DNA of 36,412 nt from Streptomyces hyderabadensis (GTDB lineage: Bacteria > Actinomycetota > Actinomycetes > Streptomycetales > Streptomycetaceae): positions 1 to 36,412 of the forward strand of contig NZ_JAIOJZ010000063.1 in NCBI RefSeq assembly GCF_020404845.1, in the 5' to 3' direction. The notes beneath the pieces are model-generated. The model was not told the DNA's origin. It ran no database searches and was given only the letters and a program-made list of their open reading frames with translations. A program made the translations under genes and the position numbers. This document shows positions 8,145 through 15,831 of this stretch, piece after piece. Numbering within the stretch: position 1 is the stretch's first letter; each line of letters opens with the position of its first letter.

Positions 8145-8443
8145 CGCGCGACGGCTGCCGCCGAGCTGATGCACGGCGGCTTCCATGGCCTCTCTGTGAC
8201 GAAACCCGTATCGGGCGAATCGCCCGATGTCCCCATCAAGTGGTACGGCGGTTTGCCCGGTTCGTCCTTCCGTTACACAACCGACGGACAGCCGAGGGTT
8301 TGCCGCAGGCTGCTTCGCACAGCGCCGTGACAACGCTTCCCTACCTTCGTTTCTGTGCCCGCGGGGCATGGCACGACAACAGACCACAGGCAGTGGACCG
8401 GCGATGACCACGCCGGGGTACGGGGATCGGAAGGGCGGTTGAC
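8145..8443. other. mutY-sigE intergenic region (299 bp)
   Basis: No gene is supported here. It contains a perfect 19-bp palindrome (8210-8228) and a possible -10 hexamer TACCTT at 8342-8347, about 100 bp before sigE. The sigE operon promoter must lie in this interval, because its genes follow with no other space for one. Confidence 0.6.
8210..8228. promoter_or_regulatory. Perfect 19-bp palindrome upstream of sigE
   Basis: ATCGGGCGA-A-TCGCCCGAT is a perfect 9+1+9 inverted repeat, 66 bp after the mutY stop and 216 bp before the sigE ATG. It lacks a T-run, so an operator is at least as likely as a terminator. CseB is the obvious candidate ligand by context, but no CseB consensus is used here. 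Confidence 0.5.
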
Positions 8444-8977
8444 ATGGGCGAGGTGCTCGAGTTCGAGGAGTACGTCCGCACCCGGCAGGACGCGCTGCTG
8501 CGCAGCGCCAGGCGCCTGGTCCCCGACCCCGTCGACGCCCAGGACCTGCTGCAGACCGCGCTGGCGCGGACGTACGGGCGCTGGGAGACCATCGAGGACA
8601 AGCGGCTCGCGGACGCCTACCTGCGCCGGGTGATGATCAACACCCGGACCGAGTGGTGGCGGGCGCGGAAGCTGGAGGAGGTGCCGACCGAGCAGCTCCC
8701 CGAGTCCCCCATGGACGACGCCACCGAGCAGCACGCGGACCGCGCCCTGCTGATGGACGTCCTCAAGGTGCTCGCCCCGAAGCAGCGCAGCGTCGTGGTG
8801 CTGCGACACTGGGAGCAGATGTCAACGGAGGAGACCGCCGCCGCCCTCGGCATGTCGGCGGGAACGGTCAAGAGCACGCTGCACCGGGCGCTCGCCCGGC
8901 TCCGCGAGGAGCTGGTCGCCCGCGATCTGGACGCACGGGCGCTGGAGCGTGAGGAGCGGGAGCGTTGCGCGGCCTGA
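8444..8977 (+). CDS. sigE: ECF RNA polymerase sigma factor SigE (cell-envelope stress)
   Basis: SigE directs RNA polymerase to cell-wall and envelope-integrity promoters; in S. coelicolor it is made when the CseB/CseC pair senses wall damage. The 177-aa product has region 2 (DAQDLLQTALARTYGRW ... AYLRRVMINTRTEWWR) and region 4 (LAPKQRSVVVLRHWEQMSTEETAAALGMSAGTVKS), with no extra domain. Sequence and gene order both match the S. coelicolor sigE locus as I remember it. ATG 8444 has a purine-rich GGAAGG stretch upstream. No anti-sigma gene is adjacent, consistent with regulation at transcription by CseB. The last 13 bp overlap the cseA start. Confidence 0.95.
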   Translation: MGEVLEFEEYVRTRQDALLRSARRLVPDPVDAQDLLQTALARTYGRWETIEDKRLADAYLRRVMINTRTEWWRARKLEEVPTEQLPESPMDDATEQHADRALLMDVLKVLAPKQRSVVVLRHWEQMSTEETAAALGMSAGTVKSTLHRALARLREELVARDLDARALEREERERCAA

Positions 8978-9648
8978 CCGACGGTCGGACACCCGGGGGG
9001 ACCCGGAGAACGACGCAGGCGGCGAGTACGGCGGTGGCCGCGCTCGTCGCCCTCGGCGTTTCCCTGGCCGGCTGCGGGACCGGCGGCACCGGCGCCCGGG
9101 ACGAGGGGCCGGCCCACGCGGACACGGTGGGCGGCGCGGCCCCGTCGTCCCCCGCACCGGCGGCGAAGGCGTCCCCCTCGCCCTCGAAGGTCCCCGACCG
9201 GGTGGACGCGGTACGGCTCGTCAAGGCCGACCCCAAGGTGTCCCCGGAGGTCAAGCGCGAGCTGAAGCCGTGCGTCGCCGACGAGTACCCCGTCGACGTG
9301 TCGTACGGGAAGCTGACGGACGGCTCGGCCGACGACGTCGTCGTCAACGTGCTGACGTGCGGTGACGCGGTGGGTGTGGGCAGTTACGTGTACCGCGAGG
9401 AGGACGGCGCGTACCAGAATGTGTTCAAGGCCGAGGAGCCTCCGGTCTACGCGGAGATCGACCGCGGCGACCTGGTGGTGACGAAGCAGGTGTACGACAA
9501 GGGCGACCCGGTGTCGAGTCCGTCCGGCGAGAACGTGATCACGTACCGCTGGGCGTCCGACCGGTTCTCCGAGGAGTACCGCACCCACAACGACTACAGC
9601 AAGGCCGCGGGGAACGCGCCCACCCCGGCTCCGGAGCCGGACGCCTGA
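8965..9648 (+). CDS. cseA: Lipoprotein CseA, negative modulator of SigE signalling
   Basis: A 227-aa lipoprotein. After a basic N-terminus and hydrophobic stretch comes the lipobox LAGC with the lipidated Cys at C37, so the protein should sit on the outer face of the membrane. A Ser/Pro/Ala linker leads to a soluble domain of about 150 residues with two cysteines. In S. coelicolor, CseA loss raises sigE expression, so it is thought to damp the CseC signal. The start is TTG at 8965, overlapping the sigE stop codon by 13 bp, with GGAGCGGGAG upstream; a GTG further in would cut into the signal peptide. Confidence 0.9.
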   Translation: MRGLTDGRTPGGTRRTTQAASTAVAALVALGVSLAGCGTGGTGARDEGPAHADTVGGAAPSSPAPAAKASPSPSKVPDRVDAVRLVKADPKVSPEVKRELKPCVADEYPVDVSYGKLTDGSADDVVVNVLTCGDAVGVGSYVYREEDGAYQNVFKAEEPPVYAEIDRGDLVVTKQVYDKGDPVSSPSGENVITYRWASDRFSEEYRTHNDYSKAAGNAPTPAPEPDA

Positions 9649-9776
9649 ACCGCTCCCGAGCGGCGGCGGCGTGAACCGATCGGGCCGTTCGTACCGATGA
9701 CGGGGTGACGGCGCCGTAGGCGATCCGGCGACCGGCCCGTTCGACCGACCACACCCTGAGGACTGAGAGCACCGGG

Positions 9777-10481
9777 ATGGCAGACCAGACCCACGTCCTG
9801 TTCGTCGAGGACGACGACGTCATCCGCGAGGCCACCCAGCTCGCCCTGGAGCGGGACGGCTTCGCGGTCACCGCGATGCCCGACGGGCTCTCGGGCCTGG
9901 AGTCCTTCCGGGCCGACCGCCCCGACATCGCCCTGCTCGACGTCATGCTCCCCGGCCTCGACGGCGTCAGCCTGTGCCGCCGCATCCGGGACGAGTCCAC
10001 GGTGCCGGTGATCATGCTGTCGGCGCGGGCGGACTCCATCGACGTGGTGCTCGGCCTGGAGGCGGGCGCCGACGACTACGTCACCAAGCCGTTCGACGGG
10101 GCGGTGCTGGTCGCCCGGATCCGGGCGGTGCTGCGCCGCTTCGGGCACGCCGGCGGCGGCGACCGGGCCGAGGCGGCCGGGGCCGCGGACACCGGGGGCG
10201 TGCTCACCTTCGGCGACCTGGAGGTGGACACCGACGGCATGGAGGTGCACCGGGCCGGGCGGCCGGTGGCGCTCACCCCGACCGAGATGCGGCTGCTGCT
10301 CGAGTTCTCCTCCGCACCGGGCACCGTGCTCTCCCGCGACAAGCTGCTGGAGCGGGTGTGGGACTACGGCTGGGGCGGGGACACCCGGGTCGTCGACGTG
10401 CATGTGCAGCGGCTGCGCACCAAGATCGGCCAGGACCGGATCGAGACGGTCCGCGGCTTCGGCTACAAGTTGAAGGCCTGA
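9777..10481 (+). CDS. cseB: Response regulator CseB
   Basis: An OmpR/PhoB-family response regulator of 234 aa that activates the sigE promoter. The receiver domain holds D11-D13, phospho-acceptor D55 in LLDVMLPG, S82 and K104 in YVTKPF. The C-terminal winged helix (about 140-234) ends in RVVDVHVQRLRTKIG and VRGFGYKL. An Ala/Gly linker separates the two domains. The ATG at 9777 is 128 bp after cseA, the largest gap in the operon, so a weak internal promoter or processing site is possible. It is followed 16 bp later by the kinase gene cseC. Confidence 0.95.
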   Translation: MADQTHVLFVEDDDVIREATQLALERDGFAVTAMPDGLSGLESFRADRPDIALLDVMLPGLDGVSLCRRIRDESTVPVIMLSARADSIDVVLGLEAGADDYVTKPFDGAVLVARIRAVLRRFGHAGGGDRAEAAGAADTGGVLTFGDLEVDTDGMEVHRAGRPVALTPTEMRLLLEFSSAPGTVLSRDKLLERVWDYGWGGDTRVVDVHVQRLRTKIGQDRIETVRGFGYKLKA

Positions 10482-10497
10482 GCGGGGATACAGGGAT

Positions 10498-11943
10498 ATG
10501 CGGGGGTTCTTCCGACCACGCCGGAGCGTCTCGCCACCGGGACAGCCGTACGACCGCACGGCGCCCGGGGGTCGGGCGCGCGGTATCGGGGTGCGCGGGC
10601 TGCGGGCCCGCGGTATCCGCACCGGGCTGCGCTGGAAGCTGAGCGCGGCCATCGCGCTGGTCGGCGCGCTGGTCGCGGTCGCGCTGAGCCTGGTCGTGCA
10701 CAACGCCGCCCGGGTGTCGATGCTGGACAACGCCCGCGACCTCGCCGACGACCGGGTCCTGATCGCCCAGCGCAACTACGAGCTGTCCGGGCGGCAGAAC
10801 TTCCCGAACGCCCAGATCGACGACCCCGACCTGCCGCCCGAGCTGCGCCGCAAGGTCGAGGCGGGCCGCCGGGCCACGTACGTCGCCGAGCGGCCGAACG
10901 GGGTGACGGACATCTGGGCGGCGGTGCCGCTCAAGGACGGGCACGTGATGTCCCTGCACTCCGGTTTCACCGACCGCAGCGCGGACATCCTCAGCGACCT
11001 GGACCAGGCCCTGGTGATCGGTTCCATCGCGGTCGTCCTCGGCGGCAGCGCGCTGGGCGTGCTCATCGGCGGTCAGTTGTCACGCCGGCTGCGCAAGGCG
11101 GCGGCCGCCGCCAACCAGGTGGCCAACGGCGAGGCCGAGGTCCGGGTCCGGGAGGCCATCGGCGGCGTCGTGCGGGACGAGACGGACGACGTGGCACGCG
11201 CCGTGGACGCGATGGCGGACGCCTTGCAGAAGCGCATCGAGGCCGAGCGTCGGGTCACCGCGGACATCGCGCACGAGCTGCGCACCCCGGTGACCGGACT
11301 GCTCACCGCCGCCGAGCTGCTGCCGCCGGGCCGGCCGACCGAGCTGGTCCTCGACCGGGCGAAGGCGATGCGCACCCTGGTCGAGGACGTCCTGGAGGTG
11401 GCGCGGCTCGACGGGGCCTCGGAGCGGGCCGAGCTGCAGGACATCATGCTGGGCGACTTCGTGACCCGGCGGGTGGCGGCCAAGGACCCGGCCGTCGAGG
11501 TGCGGGTGATCCACGAGTCGGAGGTCACCACCGACCCGCGCCGTCTGGAGCGCGTGCTGTTCAACCTGCTCGCCAACGCCGCCCGGCACGGCCGCTCGCC
11601 CGTCGAGGTCAGCGTCGAGGGCCGGGTGATCCGGGTCCGCGACCACGGGCCGGGCTTCCCCGAGGACCTGCTGGCGGAGGGCCCGAGCCGGTTCCGCACC
11701 GGCAGCACGGACCGGGCCGGCCGCGGGCACGGGCTCGGACTCACCATCGCCGCGGGCCAGGCCCGGGTCCTGGGCGCCCGGCTCACCTTCCGCAACGTAC
11801 GCCCGGCCGGTGCCCCCGCGCACATACCGGCCGAGGGCGCGGTCGCCGTCCTGTGGCTCCCGGAACACGCCCCGACCAACACGGGCAGCTACCCGATGCT
11901 CCCGGACCGGACGAACGAGAGCGCCTCGTCGCCGTCCCGGTAG
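10498..11943 (+). CDS. cseC: Sensor histidine kinase CseC
   Basis: A 481-aa membrane kinase that senses cell-envelope damage and phosphorylates CseB. The N-terminal 45 residues are Arg-rich and cytoplasmic. Two transmembrane segments (about 48-68 and 170-192) enclose an extracytoplasmic sensor loop of about 100 residues, followed by a HAMP domain. The HisKA box DIAHELRTP gives H259, and the HATPase_c domain contains LFNLLANAARHG (N box), VRDHGPGF (G1) and GHGLGLTIA (G2). Both the kinase core and operon position match S. coelicolor CseC. ATG 10498 is 16 nt after cseB. A CTG/GTG start further in is possible but would not remove any domain. Confidence 0.93.
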   Translation: MRGFFRPRRSVSPPGQPYDRTAPGGRARGIGVRGLRARGIRTGLRWKLSAAIALVGALVAVALSLVVHNAARVSMLDNARDLADDRVLIAQRNYELSGRQNFPNAQIDDPDLPPELRRKVEAGRRATYVAERPNGVTDIWAAVPLKDGHVMSLHSGFTDRSADILSDLDQALVIGSIAVVLGGSALGVLIGGQLSRRLRKAAAAANQVANGEAEVRVREAIGGVVRDETDDVARAVDAMADALQKRIEAERRVTADIAHELRTPVTGLLTAAELLPPGRPTELVLDRAKAMRTLVEDVLEVARLDGASERAELQDIMLGDFVTRRVAAKDPAVEVRVIHESEVTTDPRRLERVLFNLLANAARHGRSPVEVSVEGRVIRVRDHGPGFPEDLLAEGPSRFRTGSTDRAGRGHGLGLTIAAGQARVLGARLTFRNVRPAGAPAHIPAEGAVAVLWLPEHAPTNTGSYPMLPDRTNESASSPSR

Positions 11944-11957
11944 GTCTCCCGGGAGAC
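11944..11957 (+). terminator. Short hairpin directly after cseC
   Basis: GTCTCCCGGGAGAC is a perfect 14-bp inverted repeat that begins at the base after the cseC TAG. There is no T-run, so it would be a weak or Rho-assisted terminator, or an mRNA end-stabilising stem. Confidence 0.4.
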
Positions 11958-12026
11958 GCCCGGCAGGTGTCCCGGGGACGCCCCGGAGGCGGTGACGCCC
12001 GCTCGGCGGCGACCACCGCCCCGCGG

Positions 12027-12890
12027 TCACATCCGGTCGAGCGCGGCACGGACCCGGTCGAGTCCCTCGGTCCTCCAGTGGTCCCGGTCGGGCATCTGGT
12101 CGTCCCGGCGCCAGCGCCAGGCGGAGAACATCGCCCAGTTCAGCGCGCGGCACCGGTGGATCAGTGCGGGATCGGCACCGGCGTAGTGCTCCGCCGCTTC
12201 CTCGGGGCCATGCGCGAGGTCGAATTCGACCGGCCCGCGGCAGCAGGTGGCGAGGTCGACGAAGAGCGGGCCGTGGCGGGTGTTGAGGAGGTTTCCCGGG
12301 TGCGGCTCGCCGTGCAGGAGCTGGTCGCGTGCTCTGTCGGCGCCGATCTCGGCACTGAGGCCGCTGAGTGTGCCGTGGAGGAATCTCCGGCCGGCGTCGG
12401 ACAGCTCGGGAGACTGCTCCCGGTCGTCCACCGCTGCCAGCGCCCGGGCCACCCGATCGGTGACGTGCGGTGCGGTCACGTCGATCCGGCGCAGGGCAGT
12501 GTGGTGCCGCATGAGCGCGTCCGCGTAGTCGGCCGGCACGACCTCCGGCCCCGCCGGTTCGTAGTAGGTCCAGAGCGAGACGGCGAAGGAGTCCCGCACC
12601 TGGACCCGGGGGTCGGCCCGGGGGTCCAGCGCGCCCACCGGTGCATCGGCGTCGGTGAGCCGGTGAGCGACCTCCACTTCGAAGACCGAGTCGGGCAGCT
12701 GCGCCGAAGGCGCGACCCGGGCGAGGACGTCACAGGGCAGCAGGCGCAGCACCACGCGGTCGGAGTTGTGGACGACGACCACCTCGTCGGCCTGGAGGCC
12801 CTGCTCCGAAGCGACCGTCCGCCCGGCCTCGACCGCGCGGCGGAGATCGTCTGGCTCCACACCGTCCTCCTCCGTGGGATCGGTGCTCAT
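12027..12890 (-). CDS. Aminoglycoside phosphotransferase-family (kinase-fold) protein
   Basis: A 287-aa protein of the APH/choline kinase superfamily; the substrate is unknown and resistance should not be assumed. The N-lobe (1-105) includes VVLRLL, and the C-lobe has the catalytic loop LLHGEPHPGNLL (H193-N200) and the metal-binding loop LFVDLATCCRGPVEFDLAH (D212). The usual catalytic Asp of HGD is Glu195 here, a variant that may reduce or alter activity. Start ATG 12890. It converges on cseC with an 83-bp gap and is separated from the VOC gene by 53 bp, running in the same direction as that gene and the AraC gene. Co-transcription is possible but not shown. Confidence 0.8.
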   Translation of the reverse strand: MSTDPTEEDGVEPDDLRRAVEAGRTVASEQGLQADEVVVVHNSDRVVLRLLPCDVLARVAPSAQLPDSVFEVEVAHRLTDADAPVGALDPRADPRVQVRDSFAVSLWTYYEPAGPEVVPADYADALMRHHTALRRIDVTAPHVTDRVARALAAVDDREQSPELSDAGRRFLHGTLSGLSAEIGADRARDQLLHGEPHPGNLLNTRHGPLFVDLATCCRGPVEFDLAHGPEEAAEHYAGADPALIHRCRALNWAMFSAWRWRRDDQMPDRDHWRTEGLDRVRAALDRM

Positions 12891-12943
12891 GGTCCCGGCG
12901 CGGAGCCGCCCCGGTCGAGTGGTTTTGCTCCCAGGCCCGCCCC

Positions 12944-13390
12944 CTAGCAGGCGAAGTCCTGGTCCATGTCGAGGCCGCCCTCGCGGGGCTGGGTGAAGGA
13001 GAACCAGTTGCCGGAGTCGTCGCGGAAGAGGGCCTCCGTGCCGTACGGGCGCTCCTGGGGCTCCTGGAGGAACTCGACTCCGCGGTCCTTGAGCTTCTTG
13101 TAGTCGCCGTGGATGTCGTCGGTGGTCAGGACGCCGGCGCCGAGGGCACCCTTGGCCACCAGCTTCCTGATCATCTCGGCGGACTCGGGGTCCATCGCGG
13201 GGCCGCTGGGGAGCATCAGCGTCAGCTCGACGTCGGGCTGGTTCGGGGAGCCGACCGTGAGCCAGCGCATGCCGCCCTCGCCCATGGTCATGTCGGTGCG
13301 GACCTCCAGGCCCAGCTTCTGGGTGTAGAACTCCTTGGCCCGGTCCTGGTCGAGGACCCAGACGGTCGAGATGGCGAGACCCTTGATCAT
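12944..13390 (-). CDS. VOC-family (glyoxalase/dioxygenase fold) protein
   Basis: A 148-aa vicinal-oxygen-chelate protein. It opens with the typical first beta-alpha unit (WVLDQDRAKEFYTQKLGLEVRTD), and the second half has DDIHGDYKKLKDRGVEFLQEPQERPYGTEALFRDDSGNWFSFTQP. The terminal Glu/His-type metal ligand position is not clear, so catalytic activity cannot be predicted. ATG 13390 has a GGGAG ribosome binding site. The AraC-type regulator gene lies 49 bp upstream on the same strand, so the two probably form an operon; the same pairing occurs widely in actinobacteria. Confidence 0.88.
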   Translation of the reverse strand: MIKGLAISTVWVLDQDRAKEFYTQKLGLEVRTDMTMGEGGMRWLTVGSPNQPDVELTLMLPSGPAMDPESAEMIRKLVAKGALGAGVLTTDDIHGDYKKLKDRGVEFLQEPQERPYGTEALFRDDSGNWFSFTQPREGGLDMDQDFAC

Positions 13391-13439
13391 GGCGTGCTCC
13401 CGTGTTTCCGCAGTTCCGCGGTGGTTTCCGCTTGCTCTG

Positions 13440-13871
13440 TCACGGTAGGTGGCGGCGGTCTCCGTCCGCTTCTCCGGAATTGCGGCGCACCCCGCCCGCC
13501 CAGTGCATGACGTAGCAGCCCGGGATGAGGGCGGTGCCCCGGCCCACGTGCTTGGTGCGGTACTCGCTCGGGGTCAGACCGGTGCGCGCCTTGAACCGGG
13601 TGGAGAAGGTGCCCAGGCTGCTGAAGCCGACCAGGTGGCAGATCTCGGTGACGGACAGACTGGCGGTGCGCAGCATGTCCTCGGCGCGCTCGATGCGGCG
13701 CCGGGTGAGGTACTGGCCGGGGGTCTCGCCGTACGCCTCCTTGAAGGCGCGCAGGAAGTGGTACCGCGAGTACCCGGCGTGCGCGGCCACCGCGTCGAGG
13801 TCGAGTGCCGGGTCCGCCCAGTCGCGGTCCATGGCGTCCTTCGCCAGCCGCAACTGCCGCAGCTTGTCCAT
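13440..13871 (-). CDS. AraC-family transcriptional regulator, DNA-binding domain only
   Basis: A 143-aa regulator made almost only of the AraC double helix-turn-helix domain (residues 5-110). The first HTH is LDAVAAHAGYSRYHFLRAFKEAYGETPGQYL and the second SVTEICHLVGFSSLGTFSTRFKARTGLTPSEYR, followed by a short C-terminal tail. It has no ligand-binding domain, resembling MarA/SoxS-size members that work by abundance. Start ATG 13871. It precedes the VOC gene by 49 bp and likely controls it. The gene before it (Lrp) is on the same strand, 61 bp away. Confidence 0.9.
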   Translation of the reverse strand: MDKLRQLRLAKDAMDRDWADPALDLDAVAAHAGYSRYHFLRAFKEAYGETPGQYLTRRRIERAEDMLRTASLSVTEICHLVGFSSLGTFSTRFKARTGLTPSEYRTKHVGRGTALIPGCYVMHWAGGVRRNSGEADGDRRHLP

Positions 13872-13932
13872 ACGCCGATGGTGGCACGGGGCACTGACAT
13901 CGGCCGGACGCCCGGACGCCGGACGCCGGGCG

Positions 13933-14385
13933 TCACAGGGGCAGGGGGCGGGCCTCGACCAGGTTGGCCATGACCAGGGTGGAGCTGAGGCGCTGGACGC
14001 CGGGGAGGGAGGCGAGGCGATCGTCGTAGAGCCGGCGGTACGCCTCCAGGTCGCTGGTGACGACGCGCAGCAGGTAGTCGGGGTCGCCGAACAGCCGCTG
14101 GGCCTGGAGGACGTGCGGGATCTCGGCGACGGCCGTCTCGAAGGCGGCGACGGTCTGCCGGTCCTCGTAGCGCATGGTGACGAAGACCAGCGCCTCGAAG
14201 CCCAGACCGAGCGCGGGGGCGTTCAGCGCGGCGTGGTAGCCGGTGATCGCCCCGGAGCGTTCCAGGGCGCGCAGGCGCCGGTGGCACGGGGAGACGCTGA
14301 GGCGGACCCGCTCGGCGAGTTCGGTCAGGGTCTGTCGGCCGTCCCGCTGCAGCTCGGCAAGGATTTTCCGGTCCACGTCGTCCAT
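13933..14385 (-). CDS. Lrp/AsnC-family transcriptional regulator
   Basis: A 150-aa feast/famine regulator. Residues 1-55 are the winged HTH (VDRKILAELQRDGRQTLTELAERVRLSVSPCHRRLRALERSGAI) and 65-145 form the RAM/ACT-like ligand-binding domain. It should bind an amino acid and oligomerise. ATG 14385 is chosen because it begins the canonical family N-terminus (DxVDRKIL); the longer open frame upstream enters the divergent promoter. It is divergent from the LysE-type exporter gene, 102 bp apart, and probably regulates it. Confidence 0.94.
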   Translation of the reverse strand: MDDVDRKILAELQRDGRQTLTELAERVRLSVSPCHRRLRALERSGAITGYHAALNAPALGLGFEALVFVTMRYEDRQTVAAFETAVAEIPHVLQAQRLFGDPDYLLRVVTSDLEAYRRLYDDRLASLPGVQRLSSTLVMANLVEARPLPL

Positions 14386-14389
14386 GGGG

Positions 14390-14460
14390 GAAATTCTTCC
14401 ACCGGCGAGACCCCGGCGGGGAAATCTTGAAAGCACCTTTCGGGCAATCTTGCCTAATCT
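14390..14460. promoter_or_regulatory. Candidate Lrp operator cluster in the lrp-lysE divergent promoter
   Basis: This A/T-rich stretch repeats related cores: AAATTCTT at 14391, AAATCTTG at 14422, AATCTTG at 14446 and AATCT at 14456. Lrp-type octamers usually bind several such degenerate sites. TAATCT at 14455-14460 could be the -10 of the exporter gene. Confidence 0.5.
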
Positions 14461-14487
14461 GCCCCGGAGAGCCGGAAGAAGGGTGAG

Positions 14488-15123
14488 GTGGAGACGGTGG
14501 AGATGGCCGGCATCGGGGCGTTCTGGTCGGTGTCCTTCCTGCTGGTGCTGGTCCCGGGGGCGGACTGGGCCTACGCGATCACGGCGGGACTGCGCCACCG
14601 GTCGGTGCTGCCCGCCGTCGGCGGCATGCTGGGCGGTTACGTCCTGCTGACCGCCGTGGTCGCCGCCGGTCTGGCGACGGCGGTCGCCGGTTCGCCGACG
14701 GTGCTGACCGTGCTGACGGCAGCGGGTGCGGCGTATCTGATCTGGCTCGGCGCCACGACCCTGGCCCGCCCGGCGGCGGCGCCCCGGGCCGAGGACGGCG
14801 ACGAGCAGGACGGCTCCGGCTCGTGGGTGGGGCGTGCGGTCCGCGGCCTTGGCATCAGCGGGCTCAATCCCAAGGCGCTGCTACTGTTCCTCGCCCTGCT
14901 GCCGCAGTTCGCCGCCCGGGACGCCGATTGGCCCTTCGCCGCGCAGATCGTCGCCCTCGGCCTGGTGCACACGGCCAACTGCGCCGTGGTCTACACGGGC
15001 GTCGGCACCACGGCACGCCGGATCCTGGGCGCCCGCCCGGCCGTCGCCACGGCGGTGTCCCGCCTCTCGGGCGCGGCGATGATCCTCGTCGGCGCCCTGC
15101 TGCTGGCGGAGCGGCTGGTCTAG
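14488..15123 (+). CDS. LysE/RhtB-family amino-acid exporter
   Basis: A 211-aa inner-membrane exporter of the LysE/RhtB superfamily, expected to export an amino acid or a derivative by proton-motive force; the substrate is unknown. Six hydrophobic segments are visible. The family hallmark near the N-terminus, SFLLVLVPGADWAYAI, is present, as is the central GISGLNPKALLLFLALLPQF segment. Start is GTG 14488, preceded by AGAAGGG; ATG 14503 is an in-frame alternative. Its divergence from the Lrp gene suggests induction by an amino acid bound to Lrp. Confidence 0.9.
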   Translation: METVEMAGIGAFWSVSFLLVLVPGADWAYAITAGLRHRSVLPAVGGMLGGYVLLTAVVAAGLATAVAGSPTVLTVLTAAGAAYLIWLGATTLARPAAAPRAEDGDEQDGSGSWVGRAVRGLGISGLNPKALLLFLALLPQFAARDADWPFAAQIVALGLVHTANCAVVYTGVGTTARRILGARPAVATAVSRLSGAAMILVGALLLAERLV

Positions 15124-15154
15124 CCCCGGGGGCGTGCCCCTAGCCTGTGGCGCC

Positions 15155-15607
15155 ATGGGCATACGCATCGAGGCAGAGGTCAGTTTCCCCGCCAACGACG
15201 AGGTGGAGCGGGTGCTGGGGATGGCCGAGACGGTCGGTGAGCCGGTCACGGTCACGTTCGCGTGGGAGGGAGGGCGGCCCCTGCTGCACGGGGTGCTGGT
15301 CCCCGCGGCGACGCTGGCGCTCTGGGAGCACTGGGCCCCCACCGCCTACCCGGCGGGCGACCGGGCGGAGGGGCCCGAGCTGGCGCACCCCGAGGAGTTC
15401 GGCCCCTTCACGTTCTTCCGCCGTCGCGTCGGCGGACGTACGGCGGTGGCCCGCGACGGCGTGGTGGTCGCGGAACTGCTCGACCCCGCGGAGGCGCACT
15501 GGCTGGAGGAGCAGGCCCGCAATGTCCGCCAGGGCTTCATGGACCCCAAGCAGAAGGCGGCGTTCGAGGAGTTCCTCGCCCGGCAGGCGGAACGGGGTGA
15601 GCAGTAG
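15155..15607 (+). CDS. Hypothetical protein, 150 aa
   Basis: An unrecognised soluble protein with good Streptomyces codon bias. It begins MGIRIEAEVSF and is predicted alpha/beta with an acidic C-terminal helix (LEEQARNVRQGF ... EEFLARQAERG). No signal peptide, membrane segment or catalytic motif is visible. I chose ATG 15155 because a TAGCCT -10-like hexamer at 15141-15146 would allow an almost leaderless transcript, while the longer frame (from 15134) has no ribosome binding site. It lies 31 bp after the LysE gene in the same direction. Confidence 0.75.
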   Translation: MGIRIEAEVSFPANDEVERVLGMAETVGEPVTVTFAWEGGRPLLHGVLVPAATLALWEHWAPTAYPAGDRAEGPELAHPEEFGPFTFFRRRVGGRTAVARDGVVVAELLDPAEAHWLEEQARNVRQGFMDPKQKAAFEEFLARQAERGEQ

Positions 15608-15613
15608 CGGGCG

Positions 15614-15638
15614 ATGCGGTGCGGTGCGGTGCGGTGCG
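15614..15638. repeat. GCGGT pentanucleotide microsatellite
   Basis: Four to five tandem copies of GCGGT lie in the 32-bp gap between the stop codons of the convergent hypothetical and DUF397 genes. No function is apparent. Confidence 0.8.
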
Positions 15639-15639
15639 C

Positions 15640-15831
15640 TTACCGCAGGCCGTCGACGAAGGACTGCCAGGCACCGGCCCCGACGGTAACGACCGGACCG
15701 GCCGGGTTCTTGCTGTCCCGGACGGGGACGGCGCCGGTGGGGCAGTTGTCGGCGACCTCGACGCAGTCTCCGCCGTTGGGCCCGCTGTAACTGGACTTAC
15801 GCCACTGGGTCTCGCTCGGTCCGGTCTGCAT
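15640..15831 (-). CDS. DUF397-domain small protein
   Basis: A 63-aa protein of the DUF397 family, shown by WRKSSYSGPNGGDCVEVA, the central VRDSKNPAGPVVTV and the terminal W-x-FVDGLR. Such proteins occur throughout Streptomyces beside XRE-DUF5753 regulators, and genetic work on whiJ-like loci suggests they act with the regulator, possibly as antagonist or toxin-antitoxin-like partner. Start ATG 15831 lies inside the regulator gene, overlapping its 3' end by 35 bp, which implies translational coupling. Confidence 0.92.
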   Translation of the reverse strand: MQTGPSETQWRKSSYSGPNGGDCVEVADNCPTGAVPVRDSKNPAGPVVTVGAGAWQSFVDGLR

